Below, one piece after another: positions 16,447 through 25,829 of a DNA stretch of 64,000 nt (positions within the stretch are counted from its first letter, which is position 1; every line of letters begins with the position of its first letter). The translations under genes and the position numbers were made by a program. The notes beneath the pieces were generated by a model. That model searched no databases. It was not told where the DNA came from and saw nothing but the letters and a program-made list of their open reading frames with translations. This stretch comes from Streptomyces sp. NBC_00461. GTDB taxonomy: Bacteria; Actinomycetota; Actinomycetes; Streptomycetales; Streptomycetaceae. The DNA lies in contig NZ_CP107902.1 in NCBI RefSeq assembly GCF_036013935.1, forward strand, positions 4,559,001 to 4,623,000. The letters are read 5' to 3'.

Positions 16447-17844
16447 TCAGCGCGGGCCGAGGCTCCAACGCGGGCCCTGCGGGCCGTCCTCGATGTCGAG
16501 GCCCGACTGGTTGAGCTGGTCGCGGATGGCGTCCGCGGTGGCCCAGTCCTTGCGGGCGCGGGCGGCCTCGCGCTGGTCGAGGACCAGACGTACGAGGCTG
16601 TCGACGACGCCGTGCAGGTCCTCGCCGCGGTCGGTCTCGCCGGCCCAGTGCGGGTCGAGGGGGTCGAGCCCGAGGACGCCGAGCATGGCGCGCACCTCGG
16701 CGAGGCGGGCCACAGCGGCTTCCTTGTCGTCGGCGGCGAGGGCCGAGTTCCCCTGCCGGACGGTCGTGTGCACGATCGCGAGGGCCTGCGGCACGCCCAG
16801 GTCGTCGTCCATCGCCTCGGCGAACGCGGGCGGCACCTCGGCGGACGGCTCGACGGCACCTGCCTTCTCCACCACCCGCTGCACGAAGCCCTCGATCCGC
16901 GCGAACGCCGACTCGGCCTCGCGCAGCGACTCCTCGCTGTACTCGATCATCGAGCGGTAGTGCGGCGTACCGAGGTAGTAGCGCAGCACGATGGGGCGCC
17001 ACTGCTTGACCATCTCGGAGACCAGGACGCTGTTGCCGAGCGACTTGGACATCTTGTCGCCGGCCATGGTCACCCAGGCGTTGTGCACCCAGTACCGGGC
17101 GAACTCGTCGCCGTAGGCCTTGGCCTGGGCGATCTCGTTCTCGTGGTGCGGGAAGATCAGGTCGAGGCCGCCGCCGTGGATGTCGAAGGCGGTGCCGAGG
17201 TATTTGTGCGCCATCGCCGAGCACTCCAGGTGCCAGCCGGGACGCCCGCGGCCCCACGGGGTCGCCCAGGTCGGCTCGCCGGGCTTGGCGGACTTCCACA
17301 TGGCGAAGTCGCGCGGGTCGCGCTTGCCGGTCTCGCCGACGCTCGCGGGTTGCTGGAGGTTGTCGAGCTCCTGCCGGGACAGCTCCAGGTAGCCCGGGAA
17401 GGAGCGCACGTCGAAGTAGACGTTCCCCTCCGACTCGTACGCGTGACCGCGCTCGATGAGGCCCTGCATCATCTCGACCATCTCGGTCACATGGCCGGTG
17501 GCCCGCGGCTCGTACGTCGGCGGGAGGCAGCCGAGCGCGGTGTAACCGTCGTTGAACGCGCGCTCGTTCTCGTACCCGATCGACCACCACGGGCGGCCCT
17601 GCTCGGCCGCCTTCGCGATGATCTTGTCGTCGATGTCCGTGACGTTCCTGATGAAGGTCACGTCGTAGCCGCGGTAGTCGAACCAGCGGCGCATGATGTC
17701 GAAGTTGAGGCCCGAGCGGATGTGCCCGATGTGGGGTGCGGCCTGCACGGTGGCACCACAGAGGTAGATCGAGACACAGCCCGCTGCGAGCGGGACGAAG
17801 TCACGGATCTGCCGGGCGTTGGTGTCGTACAGGCGAATAGTCAC
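16447..17844 (-). CDS. cysS: cysteinyl-tRNA synthetase
   Basis: A 465-aa class I synthetase that charges tRNA-Cys. The catalytic zinc site begins with YLCGATV (Cys29), the HIGH motif is HIGH in PHIGHIRSG, and KMSKS is intact in [10 protein letters not shown]. Zinc ligands continue with WHLECSAM. The length is normal and it is not the MshC ligase: it has the full C-terminal anticodon-binding part. It starts at ATG 17844 (MTIRLYD). With mshA elsewhere in the window, it shows two uses of cysteine (translation and mycothiol). It lies in a minus-strand run with ispF-ispD. Confidence 0.96.
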   Translation of the reverse strand: MTIRLYDTNARQIRDFVPLAAGCVSIYLCGATVQAAPHIGHIRSGLNFDIMRRWFDYRGYDVTFIRNVTDIDDKIIAKAAEQGRPWWSIGYENERAFNDGYTALGCLPPTYEPRATGHVTEMVEMMQGLIERGHAYESEGNVYFDVRSFPGYLELSRQELDNLQQPASVGETGKRDPRDFAMWKSAKPGEPTWATPWGRGRPGWHLECSAMAHKYLGTAFDIHGGGLDLIFPHHENEIAQAKAYGDEFARYWVHNAWVTMAGDKMSKSLGNSVLVSEMVKQWRPIVLRYYLGTPHYRSMIEYSEESLREAESAFARIEGFVQRVVEKAGAVEPSAEVPPAFAEAMDDDLGVPQALAIVHTTVRQGNSALAADDKEAAVARLAEVRAMLGVLGLDPLDPHWAGETDRGEDLHGVVDSLVRLVLDQREAARARKDWATADAIRDQLNQSGLDIEDGPQGPRWSLGPR

Positions 17845-17920
17845 GACACCTAGGGTAGTGGGCGCAAGGGGGTGCGTGGAGCAGTCCCTTGTTTGTCGCG
17901 CCCCCGTCCGGTCGGGCCAC

Positions 17921-18418
17921 TTATCCCACTCGTACGACCAATGCGGTCGCCACTGCCATCAGGCCCTCGTCGCGACCCGGAAAGCCCAGGCCGTCCGTGG
18001 TCGCTCCCGATACCGACACCGGGGCCCCGGCCGCCTCCGACAGGAGTTTCTGGGCCTCGTCGCGGCGCTTGCCGATCTTCGGGCGGGGGCCCACGACCTG
18101 TACGGCGATGTTGCCGATACGGAAGCCGGCCTCGCGGACGATCCGGGCGGCCTCCGTCAGCAGCGTGATGCCGGACGCGCCGGACCATTCGGGACGCCCG
18201 GTGCCGAAGTGCTGCCCGAGGTCACCGAGCCCCGCGGCGGAGAACAGTGCGTTGCACGCGGCGTGCGCGACGACGTCCGCGTCGGAGTGGCCGGCCAGCC
18301 CCGGCCCCTCGCCCTCCCACTTCAGGCCCGCGCACCACAGCTCGCGGCCCTCCTCGAAGGCGTGGATGTCGGTGCCGATACCGACCTGGGGCAGCGGCGG
18401 AAGCGGCTCAGAAGCCAT
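17921..18418 (-). CDS. ispF: 2-C-methyl-D-erythritol 2,4-cyclodiphosphate synthase
   Basis: A 165-aa enzyme of the MEP isoprenoid pathway. It converts CDP-ME 2-phosphate to MEcPP as a trimer. The metal-binding GTDIHAF is near residue 13, and [11 protein letters not shown] carries the second His/Asp. [11 protein letters not shown] near the C-terminus is the usual signature. Its ATG at 18418 overlaps the end of ispD by 11 bp, so the two are translationally coupled. Fusions of ispD and ispF occur in other bacteria, consistent with this coupling. Confidence 0.94.
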   Translation of the reverse strand: MASEPLPPLPQVGIGTDIHAFEEGRELWCAGLKWEGEGPGLAGHSDADVVAHAACNALFSAAGLGDLGQHFGTGRPEWSGASGITLLTEAARIVREAGFRIGNIAVQVVGPRPKIGKRRDEAQKLLSEAAGAPVSVSGATTDGLGFPGRDEGLMAVATALVVRVG

Positions 18419-19172
18419 CGTTCAGCCTCCTGCGGGCCAGGACCGCCTCGGCCAGGACCAGGTCCAGCGGGCGCGTGACCTTGAAGGCCTCTTCGTGGCC
18501 GGGCACGAGGAGAACCGTCTTTCCGAGCCTCTCGACCATGCTGGCGTCGTCGGTGACGTCGTCGGTGACCTCTTCGTGGGCGCGGATCAGCGTGACCCGG
18601 TCGAAGCCCTGCGGGGTCTGCACGGCACGGAGGCGGGCGCGCACCGGGGTGGCCACCACCGGCTCCGGCTCACCCGGCACCGACGCCGGCTCGACCTCCT
18701 TGACGGTGTCGGCGAGGGGCAGCGCGGGCACGACGGCCGGCGCGCCCTCCCGTACGGCCTCGATCACCGCGTCCACCGTGTCCACCGGCACCAGCGGCCG
18801 CGCGGCGTCGTGCACCAGCACGATGTCGTAGTCGGGCGGCAGCGCGTCGAGACCGAGCTTCACGGACTCCTGGCGTGATTCGCCGCCCGGCACCACCAGG
18901 AAGTCCGTCCGCTCGGGCAGTGCGTGCGCGTCGAGCAGCGACTTGACCTCGGGGGCACCCTCGGGCGGTGCCACCACGACGACCAGGGAGACCGCGCGGG
19001 ATGCGGCCATGGCGCGCACCGCGTGGATGAGCATGGGGGTTCCGCCCAGCGCGCGGAGCGCCTTGGGGGCGCCCGGACCGAGGCGTACGCCCCGGCCGGC
19101 GGCCGGGATCACGGCGGCCGTACGGGCCTTCGTGCGGTCTCCGACGGGCGAAGGACGCGAATCGTCAGACAT
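18408..19172 (-). CDS. ispD: 2-C-methyl-D-erythritol 4-phosphate cytidylyltransferase
   Basis: 254 aa. It transfers CMP to MEP in the MEP pathway. The N-terminal nucleotide-binding loop [21 protein letters not shown] is at about residues 19-39. VHDAARPLV, with the metal-binding Asp, is in the middle, and QTPQGFD follows. ATG 19172 is preceded by a disordered stretch ([15 protein letters not shown]) before the domain, so a start slightly downstream cannot be excluded. It overlaps ispF by 11 bp, and carD lies upstream on the same strand after a 287-bp gap. Confidence 0.92.
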   Translation of the reverse strand: MSDDSRPSPVGDRTKARTAAVIPAAGRGVRLGPGAPKALRALGGTPMLIHAVRAMAASRAVSLVVVVAPPEGAPEVKSLLDAHALPERTDFLVVPGGESRQESVKLGLDALPPDYDIVLVHDAARPLVPVDTVDAVIEAVREGAPAVVPALPLADTVKEVEPASVPGEPEPVVATPVRARLRAVQTPQGFDRVTLIRAHEEVTDDVTDDASMVERLGKTVLLVPGHEEAFKVTRPLDLVLAEAVLARRRLNDGF

Positions 19173-19459
19173 CGGTTCCTGTCAGGTTTGTGTGCCGGCC
19201 CTGCGTGGGTATGGCCTGGGGAGTGCCGGGCGCGACGCCTTGACCGGACCCTTCCGTGACACCGGTCGAGCCAGCAGCCCGGGCCCGGCACGCCACACAG
19301 GGGTCCCAACCTCCCCGCACGTAGTTGTACGCACGGCGTTCGAGGACAAGCATGCCCGGGTACGAACATGCCGCAGCGCCCGGCGACAAAAATACGTCAT
19401 CGGGCACCGCGGCATTTCGATGTACTGAGTGCTGAAGCGGGCTTACGCCTGCGTCAGGT

Positions 19460-19942
19460 TCAGGACGCGAGAACCTCGTCGAGCAGGGCCTCGGCCTTGT
19501 CCTCGTTCGTGTTCTCCGCGAGGGCGAGTTCGCTCACCAGGATCTGGCGGGCCTTGGCAAGCATCCGCTTCTCACCCGCGGACAGTCCGCGCTCACGCTC
19601 ACGACGCCACAGGTCACGCACCACTTCCGCGACCTTGATGACATCACCGGAGGCGAGCTTCTCCAGGTTTGCCTTGTATCGACGCGACCAGTTCGTGGGC
19701 TCCTCGGCGTACGGCGCGCGCAGTACCTCGAAGACCCGGTCCAGCCCGTCCTGACCGACCACATCACGTACGCCGACGAACTCCGCATTGTCCGCTGGCA
19801 CACGTACCGTCAGGTCACCCTGGGCGACCTTCAGCACCAAGTAGGTCTTGTCCACGCCTTTGATCTGGCGAGTTTCGATAGCCTCGATCAGCGCGGCCCC
19901 GTGATGGGGATAGACCACGGTGTCGCCAACCTTGAACGTCAT
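19460..19942 (-). CDS. carD: CarD/CdnL family RNA-polymerase-binding regulator
   Basis: 160 aa. The N-terminal Tudor-like RNAP-interaction domain begins [20 protein letters not shown] and runs to about residue 60. The helical C-terminal DNA-binding domain includes [13 protein letters not shown], with the Trp expected to wedge into the upstream edge of the transcription bubble. In actinobacteria CarD stabilises open complexes at rRNA and many housekeeping promoters and is essential in mycobacteria. It starts at ATG 19942. A long non-coding region precedes it. Confidence 0.94.
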   Translation of the reverse strand: MTFKVGDTVVYPHHGAALIEAIETRQIKGVDKTYLVLKVAQGDLTVRVPADNAEFVGVRDVVGQDGLDRVFEVLRAPYAEEPTNWSRRYKANLEKLASGDVIKVAEVVRDLWRRERERGLSAGEKRMLAKARQILVSELALAENTNEDKAEALLDEVLAS

Positions 19943-20532
19943 GTGACAGGTACCCCTTCCGTGGCTATCCAGAGTAACACGGAAACTGCGGGTTCTGAAT
20001 GGCGTTTTCGCAGGTCAGGGCATATCTCGGGGCTTGACAACTGCAACAGGAACGTGCTGCGCGGCCCGAGCGGAAGAAGGTATTCGCAGGTCGGAGCGGC
20101 TCTCCAGGGGAGGAGAAACGCGTACGTTACACACATCCGGAGGCCCCTCCAAGGGGACGAACATCCACATATGTCTGGTTCCAAGTGTGCGACTTCCGCT
20201 ACTCCGTTCGGTACCGGGAGTCGCTTCCGCGTCGATTCCGAAATTGATCACAGGTGCCCGTCCACGTGGTCCGTTGTTCCGCGCGGTGATCAATTCCGGG
20301 GTCCTCGCGTATTCCTTCACGGAAATTTTGCGCACCGCCGGATGGGGTATGCCGGAGGGGCTTATGTGAATGGCGGACGAGTGTCCCGGCTACCCCTGCC
20401 GAGCGATGCCGGGGGCTGAAGGGAGGGTCGGGTGCGGTGACTCGGGAACGGCTCGGTAACCTGAGGCCGCTGACAGACACTTAGGGCGGCTTTCGTGAGT
20501 CGCCACGCTCAAGTCAAGGAGTTGCCGCCGCC
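19943..20532. other. 590-bp non-coding region between carD and the lipoprotein gene
   Basis: No frame shows Streptomyces codon usage. The sequence is comparatively AT-rich and holds the divergent promoters of carD and the lipoprotein gene. An inverted repeat, CCGAAATTGATCAC at 20238-20251 with GTGATCAATTCCGG at 20286-20299 (13 of 14 bp), is the main structured element. Confidence 0.55.
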
Positions 20533-21204
20533 GTGAGCAGCAGCCTTCGACGCGGGGCCCTCGCCGCCTCCGCCATCGCGTTCTCGATCGCCTCGCTCGC
20601 CGGGTGCGGTGCCGGGAGCGACGCCCAGACGCTGGAGGTCAAGCCGGACAACGCGGCGACCAAGGTCGGGAACCTCAAGGTTCAGAACGTCCTCATCATC
20701 ACCCAGCCCGACCTGCAGTCGACGGGGCCCGCCGCGATCGCCGCGACCCTCTTCAACAACGGTGACAGCGCCCAGACGCTGGACGCGATCACGCTGCCCG
20801 GCACGGGCAAGACCGCCGAGCTGAAGCCCGCCAAGGGCAACGGGCCGCTGAGCGTCCCGGCCCACGGCTCGCTCGTGATCGGCGGCAAGGGCAACGCCTC
20901 CGCCTCCCTGCCCAGCAGCCGTGAGGCCCTCCAGGACGGCAACGCGCAGCAGATCACCTTCACCTTCAGCGAGACCGGCGCGGTGAGCCTGCGCGCCTTC
21001 GTGGTCCCGTCCGACAGCTACTTCAAGAAGTGGGGCCCGAGCGACATCCCGACGGGCGTCCCGGCCACGAGCCCCAAGCCGAGCAACAGCACGTCGGCGA
21101 CGCCGAGCGGCGCGGCTTCCGGGAACACCCCGAACAGCTCGGCCACCCCGACCGACGCGGTCTCCGCGAGCGTGTCGGCGTCGAAGCCGGCCGCCGGGCA
21201 CTGA
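20533..21204 (+). CDS. lipoprotein (DUF461-like, copper-chaperone-fold type)
   Basis: 223 aa. The lipobox SLAGC is at residues 22-26, so Cys26 is the lipidated N-terminus. A beta-rich domain follows (LKVQNVLIITQPDLQSTGPA, LFNNGDSAQTLDAI). A Ser/Thr/Pro-rich tail starts near 175. Related Streptomyces lipoproteins are annotated DUF461 and resemble PCuAC-type folds; the typical Met/His metal ligands are not obvious, so metal binding is doubtful. GTG 20533 has AAGGAG about 10 nt upstream. It converges with phoP across a shared terminator. Confidence 0.8.
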   Translation: MSSSLRRGALAASAIAFSIASLAGCGAGSDAQTLEVKPDNAATKVGNLKVQNVLIITQPDLQSTGPAAIAATLFNNGDSAQTLDAITLPGTGKTAELKPAKGNGPLSVPAHGSLVIGGKGNASASLPSSREALQDGNAQQITFTFSETGAVSLRAFVVPSDSYFKKWGPSDIPTGVPATSPKPSNSTSATPSGAASGNTPNSSATPTDAVSASVSASKPAAGH

Positions 21205-21230
21205 GCAGTCGTCGTACTCAGTCACCGTAG

Positions 21231-21271
21231 GACGAAGGGCGGGACCTCCCCTGGAGGTCCCGCCCTTCGTC
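21231..21271. terminator. bidirectional terminator between lipoprotein gene and phoP
   Basis: A perfect 19-bp stem (21231-21249 with 21253-21271; arm begins GACGAAGGGCGGGACC) and a 3-nt loop. It is symmetric and placed 27 bp after one stop and 19 bp after the other. Confidence 0.9.
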
Positions 21272-21290
21272 GTAAGGCCTGGTGGTCGGT

Positions 21291-21971
21291 CTACGGCTCA
21301 AATTTGTAGCCGAGGCCTCGGACCGTGACCAGGTACCTGGGCGCGCCCGGGTCCGGCTCGATCTTGGCGCGCAGGCGCTTGACGTGGACGTCGAGGGTCT
21401 TGGTGTCGCCGACGTAGTCGGCACCCCAGACCCGGTCGATGAGCTGCATACGGGTCAGCACCCGGCCCGCGTTGCGCAGCAGCATCTCCAGCAGGTCGAA
21501 CTCCTTGAGGGGGAGGTCGACCTTGGAGCCGGAGACGGTGACCACATGGCGGTCCACGTCCATGCGGACCGGACCGGCCTCCAGGGCGGCCGGGGTGACC
21601 TCCTCGGGCTCCCCGCGGCGGCGCAGGACGGCGCGGATACGGGCGACCAGTTCGCGCGAGGAGAACGGCTTGGTGACATAGTCATCGGCTCCTATTTCCA
21701 GGCCGACGACCTTGTCGATCTCGCTGTCCTTGGCGGTGACCATGATCACCGGGACGTTGGAGCGGCCGCGCAGCTGGCGGCACACCTCCGTGCCGGGCAG
21801 GCCCGGCAGCATCAGGTCGAGGAGGACGAGGTCGGCGCCGTTGCGCTCGAACTCGTCGAGTCCGTCGGGCCCGGTGGTCGCGACAGCGACCTCGAAGCCC
21901 TCTTTGCGGAGCATGTAGGACAGGGCGTCGGAGAAGGACTCCTCGTCCTCGACGACGAGCACACGGGTCAC
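21291..21971 (-). CDS. phoP: PhoP, phosphate-response regulator
   Basis: 226 aa, OmpR/PhoB-type. The receiver has acidic residues E8-D9, the phosphorylated Asp52 in VLLDLMLPG, and the conserved Lys in YVTKPFSS. The C-terminal winged-helix DNA-binding domain contains the recognition helix region TKTLDVHVKRLRAKIEPD. It activates phosphate scavenging at PHO boxes and represses parts of secondary metabolism in Streptomyces. The GTG start at 21971 overlaps the phoR stop (GTGA, 4 bp), so translation is coupled to phoR; longer upstream starts lie inside phoR and are rejected. Confidence 0.96.
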   Translation of the reverse strand: MTRVLVVEDEESFSDALSYMLRKEGFEVAVATTGPDGLDEFERNGADLVLLDLMLPGLPGTEVCRQLRGRSNVPVIMVTAKDSEIDKVVGLEIGADDYVTKPFSSRELVARIRAVLRRRGEPEEVTPAALEAGPVRMDVDRHVVTVSGSKVDLPLKEFDLLEMLLRNAGRVLTRMQLIDRVWGADYVGDTKTLDVHVKRLRAKIEPDPGAPRYLVTVRGLGYKFEP

Positions 21972-23233
21972 GGAAGGACCTCCGGGGCGGGAAGCGGTTC
22001 GTACGGGGATGACTGGGGGGTGCTCAGGCCGGCCTCGTCGTCGAGATCGTCCAGGTCGGGGTGTTCGTGCGCGCGGTCGCGGGCAACCCCCGCCTCCGGC
22101 AACCTCAGGGTGAACGTGGAGCCCTGACCCTCGGAGCTCCACACCGTGACCTCCCCGCCGTGCGAGGCGGCCACGTGTTTGACGATCGCGAGCCCCAGGC
22201 CCGTGCCGCCGGTGGCACGGGAGCGAGCGGGGTCGACGCGATAGAAGCGCTCGAACACGCGCTCCCTGTCCTTCTCGGAGATGCCGATGCCCTGGTCGGT
22301 GACGGCGACCTCGATGTGGTCCCCGCCGGGCGCGGTCACCCGGCGGGCGGCTATGCCTACGCGGGTGCGTGCCGGGCTGTAGTTCACGGCGTTCTCGACA
22401 AGGTTTCCGAGGGCGGCGGCCAGCTGGCCCCTGTTCCCCCAGACGTGCAGGTCGGCGGTGCCGCCTGCGGCCATGGTGATCTGTTTGGTGCCGGCCTGGT
22501 GCCGGCAGCGGTCGATGGCCTCGGCGACCAGTTCGTCCACGCGGACCGGTTCGGCGTCCTCAAGGGGATCGTCGTTCTGGACCCGGGAGAGGTCGATCAG
22601 TTCCTGCACCAGGTTGGTGAGCCGCGTGGCCTCGATCTGCATACGGCCGGCGAAGCGCTCGACCGCCTCCGGGTCGTCCGAGGCGTCCATGACGGCCTCG
22701 GACAGGAGGGAGAGCGCGCCGACGGGTGTCTTCAGCTCGTGGCTCACGTTCGCGACGAAGTCGCGCCGTACCGCTTCGATACGGCGGGCCTCGGTGAGGT
22801 CCTCCACCAGCAGGAGCACCAGCCGGGAGCCGAGCGGGGCGACGCGCGCGGAGACGGCGAGTGCATCGCCCCGCCCTGTCCCCCGCCGCGGCAGATCCAG
22901 CTCGACCTGCCGTATCTCCCCGTCCCGCCGTGTGTCCCTGGCCATCTTCAGCATCGGCTCCACGGAGAGCCGGCCGCCGCGGACCAGGCCGAGGGCGTAC
23001 GCCGCCGAGCTGGCCTTGACGACCGCGTCGGCCTCGTCGAGGACGACGGCCGACGAACGGAGCACGGAAAGGACGGTGTCCACGCCCGGCGGAAGCACCG
23101 GGTCGGTGTGGAGAGAGGTGCGGGTGGGGCGCTTCTGCTCCCGCTCGCTCCAGCGGAACGCCAGCACGGCGATGACACCGGTGAGCACCCCGGCGATCGC
23201 TGCTGCTGCGGCGACCGCCGCGTTCACGTTCAT
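21968..23233 (-). CDS. phoR: PhoR, phosphate sensor histidine kinase
   Basis: 421 aa. One N-terminal membrane helix (residues 5-26), a short PAS-like linker, then the dimerisation/phosphoacceptor helix with His165 in FVANVSHELKTP. The ATPase domain follows with the N box NLVENAVNYSP, G1 DQGIGIS and G2 GGTGLGLAI. A 40-residue acidic/proline tail ends the protein. It has a single membrane segment and almost no extracellular loop, as in other actinobacterial PhoR, so phosphate status is probably sensed through the Pst/PhoU system. ATG 23233 is divergent from phoU. Confidence 0.95.
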   Translation of the reverse strand: MNVNAAVAAAAAIAGVLTGVIAVLAFRWSEREQKRPTRTSLHTDPVLPPGVDTVLSVLRSSAVVLDEADAVVKASSAAYALGLVRGGRLSVEPMLKMARDTRRDGEIRQVELDLPRRGTGRGDALAVSARVAPLGSRLVLLLVEDLTEARRIEAVRRDFVANVSHELKTPVGALSLLSEAVMDASDDPEAVERFAGRMQIEATRLTNLVQELIDLSRVQNDDPLEDAEPVRVDELVAEAIDRCRHQAGTKQITMAAGGTADLHVWGNRGQLAAALGNLVENAVNYSPARTRVGIAARRVTAPGGDHIEVAVTDQGIGISEKDRERVFERFYRVDPARSRATGGTGLGLAIVKHVAASHGGEVTVWSSEGQGSTFTLRLPEAGVARDRAHEHPDLDDLDDEAGLSTPQSSPYEPLPAPEVLP

Positions 23234-23306
23234 GCATCCAGGTTAGGCATGCGATACGACATCCCCACAGCCGTCGAGGTGCGACCTCGAACACTCGTCG
23301 CCCAGA

Positions 23307-23335
23307 GTTCACCTTGGAGCCAGTGATGGTTCATT
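23307..23335. promoter_or_regulatory. PHO box in the phoRP-phoU intergenic region
   Basis: GTTCACC at 23307-23313 and GTTCATT at 23329-23335 are spaced by exactly 22 bp, i.e. two 11-bp direct-repeat units of a PhoP operator with a weaker middle unit. Position between the divergent phoR and phoU genes fits autoregulation by PhoP. Confidence 0.75.
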
Positions 23336-23478
23336 TGGGGTGACGGAAACCGACGCGTTCCGGCCGGATCGTGGGAGCGTGGGGTGCGGAGCGTCGGTTT
23401 TGGACGGCCGGTGTCGGCCGACGGACGCGCGGGCCCCTGCCCGGCAGCCCCGAAGAACACGTAAGAGAGGGACCCCTG

Positions 23479-24180
23479 ATGCGGGACGCGTACCACGAGG
23501 AACTGGACTCGATCGGCGACAGTCTGGTCGAAATGGCCCGGCTGGTCGGGTCGGCGATCGGGCGCGCCACGACCGCCATCCTCGACTCCGACCTCAAGCT
23601 GGCCGAGACCGTCATCGAGGGCGACCAGAAGGTCGACGACCTCCAGCACGACCTGGAGGCCCGGGCCATAGCCCTGCTGGCCCGCCAGCAGCCGGTGGCC
23701 ACGGATCTCCGTATCGTCGTCACCTCGCTCCGTATGTCGGCCGACCTGGAGCGTTCGGGTGACCTGGCGCAGCACGTCGCGAAGCTCGCCCGCCTCCGCT
23801 TCCCGGAGAAGGCGATCCCGCACGACCTGCACGCGACGATCCTGGAGATGGGCCAGCTCGCGCAGCGCCTGATGGCGAAGGCGGCCGAGGTGATCATCAC
23901 GAAGGACGTCGATCTGGCGATGCAGTTGGAGCAGGACGACGACGAGATGGACCTGCTGCACCGCACCCTCTTCCAGCACCTGCTGGACGACCGCTGGAAG
24001 CACGGCATCGAGACGGCGGTGGACGTCACCCTCCTCGGCCGCTACTACGAGCGGTACGCCGACCACGCGGTGGCGGTCGCCAAGCGCGTGGTGTTCCTGG
24101 TGACCGGTGAGCACGCGGACGAACTGCAGCCCGACATCCAGCCGGAGATCCAGGCGGTGGCCGGGGGCGAGGGAGCGTAG
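23479..24180 (+). CDS. phoU: PhoU, phosphate transport regulator
   Basis: 233 aa, made of two three-helix PhoU repeats. Metal-binding motifs are recognisable: DLQHDLEARA and ERSGDLAQHVAK in the first repeat and ERYADHAVAVAKR in the second. PhoU represses Pst uptake and signals phosphate sufficiency to PhoR. ATG 23479 has an SD-like GAGAGG. It is divergent from phoRP with a PHO box between them, so it is probably under PhoP control itself. An alternative start 36 codons earlier would run through the PHO box region's downstream end and is unlikely. Confidence 0.94.
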   Translation: MRDAYHEELDSIGDSLVEMARLVGSAIGRATTAILDSDLKLAETVIEGDQKVDDLQHDLEARAIALLARQQPVATDLRIVVTSLRMSADLERSGDLAQHVAKLARLRFPEKAIPHDLHATILEMGQLAQRLMAKAAEVIITKDVDLAMQLEQDDDEMDLLHRTLFQHLLDDRWKHGIETAVDVTLLGRYYERYADHAVAVAKRVVFLVTGEHADELQPDIQPEIQAVAGGEGA

Positions 24181-24313
24181 TCCGGCGGGTGGCGGGGGCG
24201 CGGGCCCGAAGGGCGGGGCGTGCGGGCGCCACTGTGCGCCGTTGATGCGCCCAATGGAACGGGCATGCAATGGGCACAGGCACCAGCCTGCCTCTAGGCC
24301 TCCAGGAGGACCC

Positions 24314-24466
24314 ATGGCCGAAGCCCCCACCACGCCCGACCCGACGCAGGAGCGCGAGACGGAGCAACCCGCCGACATCAAGAGCCTCCCGCTCTTCGGC
24401 GCGTGCGGCTGCGGCTCGGGCTGCGGCTGCGGGTGCCAGTCGGGTAACCCCTGCCAGTGCGGTTGA
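24314..24466 (+). CDS. 50-aa cysteine-rich protein, metallothionein-like
   Basis: A very short protein of 50 aa. Residues 1-28 are polar and acidic (MAEAPTTPDPTQERETEQPA, then DIKSLPLF). The last 21 residues contain seven cysteines in Cys-Gly-Cys and Cys-Gln-Cys pairs, with Gly/Ser/Asn/Pro between. The perfect SD AGGAGGA ends 3 nt before ATG 24314, so it is well translated. A thiolate cluster binding Zn or Cu is the simplest reading. It follows phoU on the same strand after 133 bp and ends before a hairpin. Confidence 0.8.
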   Translation: MAEAPTTPDPTQERETEQPADIKSLPLFGACGCGSGCGCGCQSGNPCQCG

Positions 24467-24524
24467 CCGCGTAGGACGCCGGTCCCGTACGGCGATCTTG
24501 TACTACCCAGCAGTGCGGTGAATG

Positions 24525-24561
24525 GCGAAGGGCTCCGGTGCACACACCGGGGCCCTTCGTC
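24525..24561 (+). terminator. hairpin terminator
   Basis: CGAAGGG-CTCCGGTG pairs with CACCGGGGCCCTTCG across a 4-nt loop with one mismatch, 58 bp after the Cys-rich gene. Confidence 0.65.
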
Positions 24562-24686
24562 GCGCGTGGGCCGCCGTGGGCGGGGCGCCACCCAGTGCGC
24601 TCAAGGAGTTGCATTCTCCTCGTCGGCGGCCGGGCGCGTCTTGGTCCATCCCACCGAGAGGGCCCAGGATCCGCTTGTCCTGCTGG

Positions 24687-24953
24687 TCACCGATACGGCG
24701 ACGTTCTTGTGGCTGCGTCCGAAAGTTGGGGTGGCCTGTGCGTGTCCGCGGTCAGGGTCGCGGTCGCGGAAGAAGTGGCGGAGGGTGCGGCGGACGAGGC
24801 GGTCTCGACCGGCGTACCGCTCGCGGTTGACCGGTGTCCCGTTGGCGTCGTACCGGTGCATCCCGTCAACGCCAGGAGGGCAACCGGAATGGCCAAGGCC
24901 ACCCCTGTCCGGTACCAGGCGTGACGTCCCGGACGTCGCGGAGCCAGGTGCAC
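24687..24953 (-). CDS. putative small lipoprotein, possibly frameshifted
   Basis: 88 aa with a good lipoprotein signal: basic n-region (RRPGRHAWYR), hydrophobic core and lipobox ALTGC at residues 28-32. The mature part is a Thr/Ser/Ala-rich linker of about 35 residues and a short tail ending in SPYR. A second frame (to 24601) continues with alternating residues such as NVAVSVTSRTSGSW, which looks more like folded protein than the in-frame tail. A frameshift that removed a C-terminal domain is possible. No family is recognised. The whole gap 24467-25251 holds nothing else convincing. Confidence 0.4.
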   Translation of the reverse strand: MHLAPRRPGRHAWYRTGVALAIPVALLALTGCTGTTPTGHRSTASGTPVETASSAAPSATSSATATLTADTHRPPQLSDAATRTSPYR

Positions 24954-25251
24954 TTGTTCCCCCTTGTCACCCGTGAGTGGAAACGGATGGTCAGACCGTT
25001 GATCACGAATCCTAGGAGGCGGGTACGGGGGTCGGGCAGGCGAGGTCTGCCTCTGTCGTCATCCCGGTTGCGGTCGCCGGTCTTGAAGCAGCCCACACTG
25101 GCTTGCGGGTGCCGGTGGGGGCGGTTCTCATTGTGTGGGGCGTGTCGTCAGTCCCGGGGAGCCGTGTCGGCGGCTACGGAGCACCTCCTGCAGGGCCTGG
25201 GAAGCGTGAGTTGTGGGCCGTCAACCGTGCCACCGACCGCTGGAGGCGGAG

Positions 25252-25752
25252 ATGGGCAGCATGGAAGCGACACCCGCCGGGAGCACCGGAACGCCTCCGG
25301 TGCAAGCCGGTGAGCTGCGACTCGAAGTCGTGACGTTGCCGGTCTCGGATGTTGACCGGGCCATGCGGTTCTACGGATCGCTCGGCTGGCGGCTGGATGC
25401 CGACCTGGCCGTCGAAGAGGGCTACCGCGTGGTGCAGTTCACCCCGCCGGGTTCTCTGTGCTCGATCATCTTCGGCGAGGGCGTGACCTCGGCCCCGCCC
25501 GGCTCCGCGCAGGGCCTGCAGCTCTCCGTGTACGACATCGGCGCGGCCCGGGCGGATCTCGTCGAGCGCGCGGTGGACGTGAGCGAGGTGTTCCACGACG
25601 TCACGGGCGTCTTCCGCCGCGCCGGGACCCGGGGACGCGTGGCCGGACCCGCTCCCGAGCACGCGGACTACGGTTCCTTCGTGTCGTTCGGTGACCCGGA
25701 CGGCAACGGCTGGTTGCTCCAGGAGATCAAGACCCGCCTGCCCGGCCGCTGA
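25252..25752 (+). CDS. VOC family (glyoxalase/bleomycin-resistance-fold) protein
   Basis: 166 aa. The paired beta-alpha-beta-beta-beta modules of the vicinal oxygen chelate fold are seen: VTLPVSDVDRAMRFYGSLGW in the first half and SFGDPDGNGWLLQEI at the C-terminus, where the Glu ligand normally lies. A substrate cannot be assigned; such proteins in Streptomyces are often uncharacterised lyases or binding proteins. ATG 25252 follows GGAGG; ATG 25261 is also possible. The SDR gene follows 77 bp downstream and may be co-transcribed. Confidence 0.8.
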   Translation: MGSMEATPAGSTGTPPVQAGELRLEVVTLPVSDVDRAMRFYGSLGWRLDADLAVEEGYRVVQFTPPGSLCSIIFGEGVTSAPPGSAQGLQLSVYDIGAARADLVERAVDVSEVFHDVTGVFRRAGTRGRVAGPAPEHADYGSFVSFGDPDGNGWLLQEIKTRLPGR

Positions 25753-25829
25753 CAAGGACAGGCCGACGGCGCCCGCGTGGCCACCCGGCCCCCGGCCACC
25801 CGGGGCGGGATGTAGTGAAGGAGTCTGCG

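Noticed and set aside
16387..17853. 488-codon plus-strand frame
   Set aside because: Antisense shadow of cysS.
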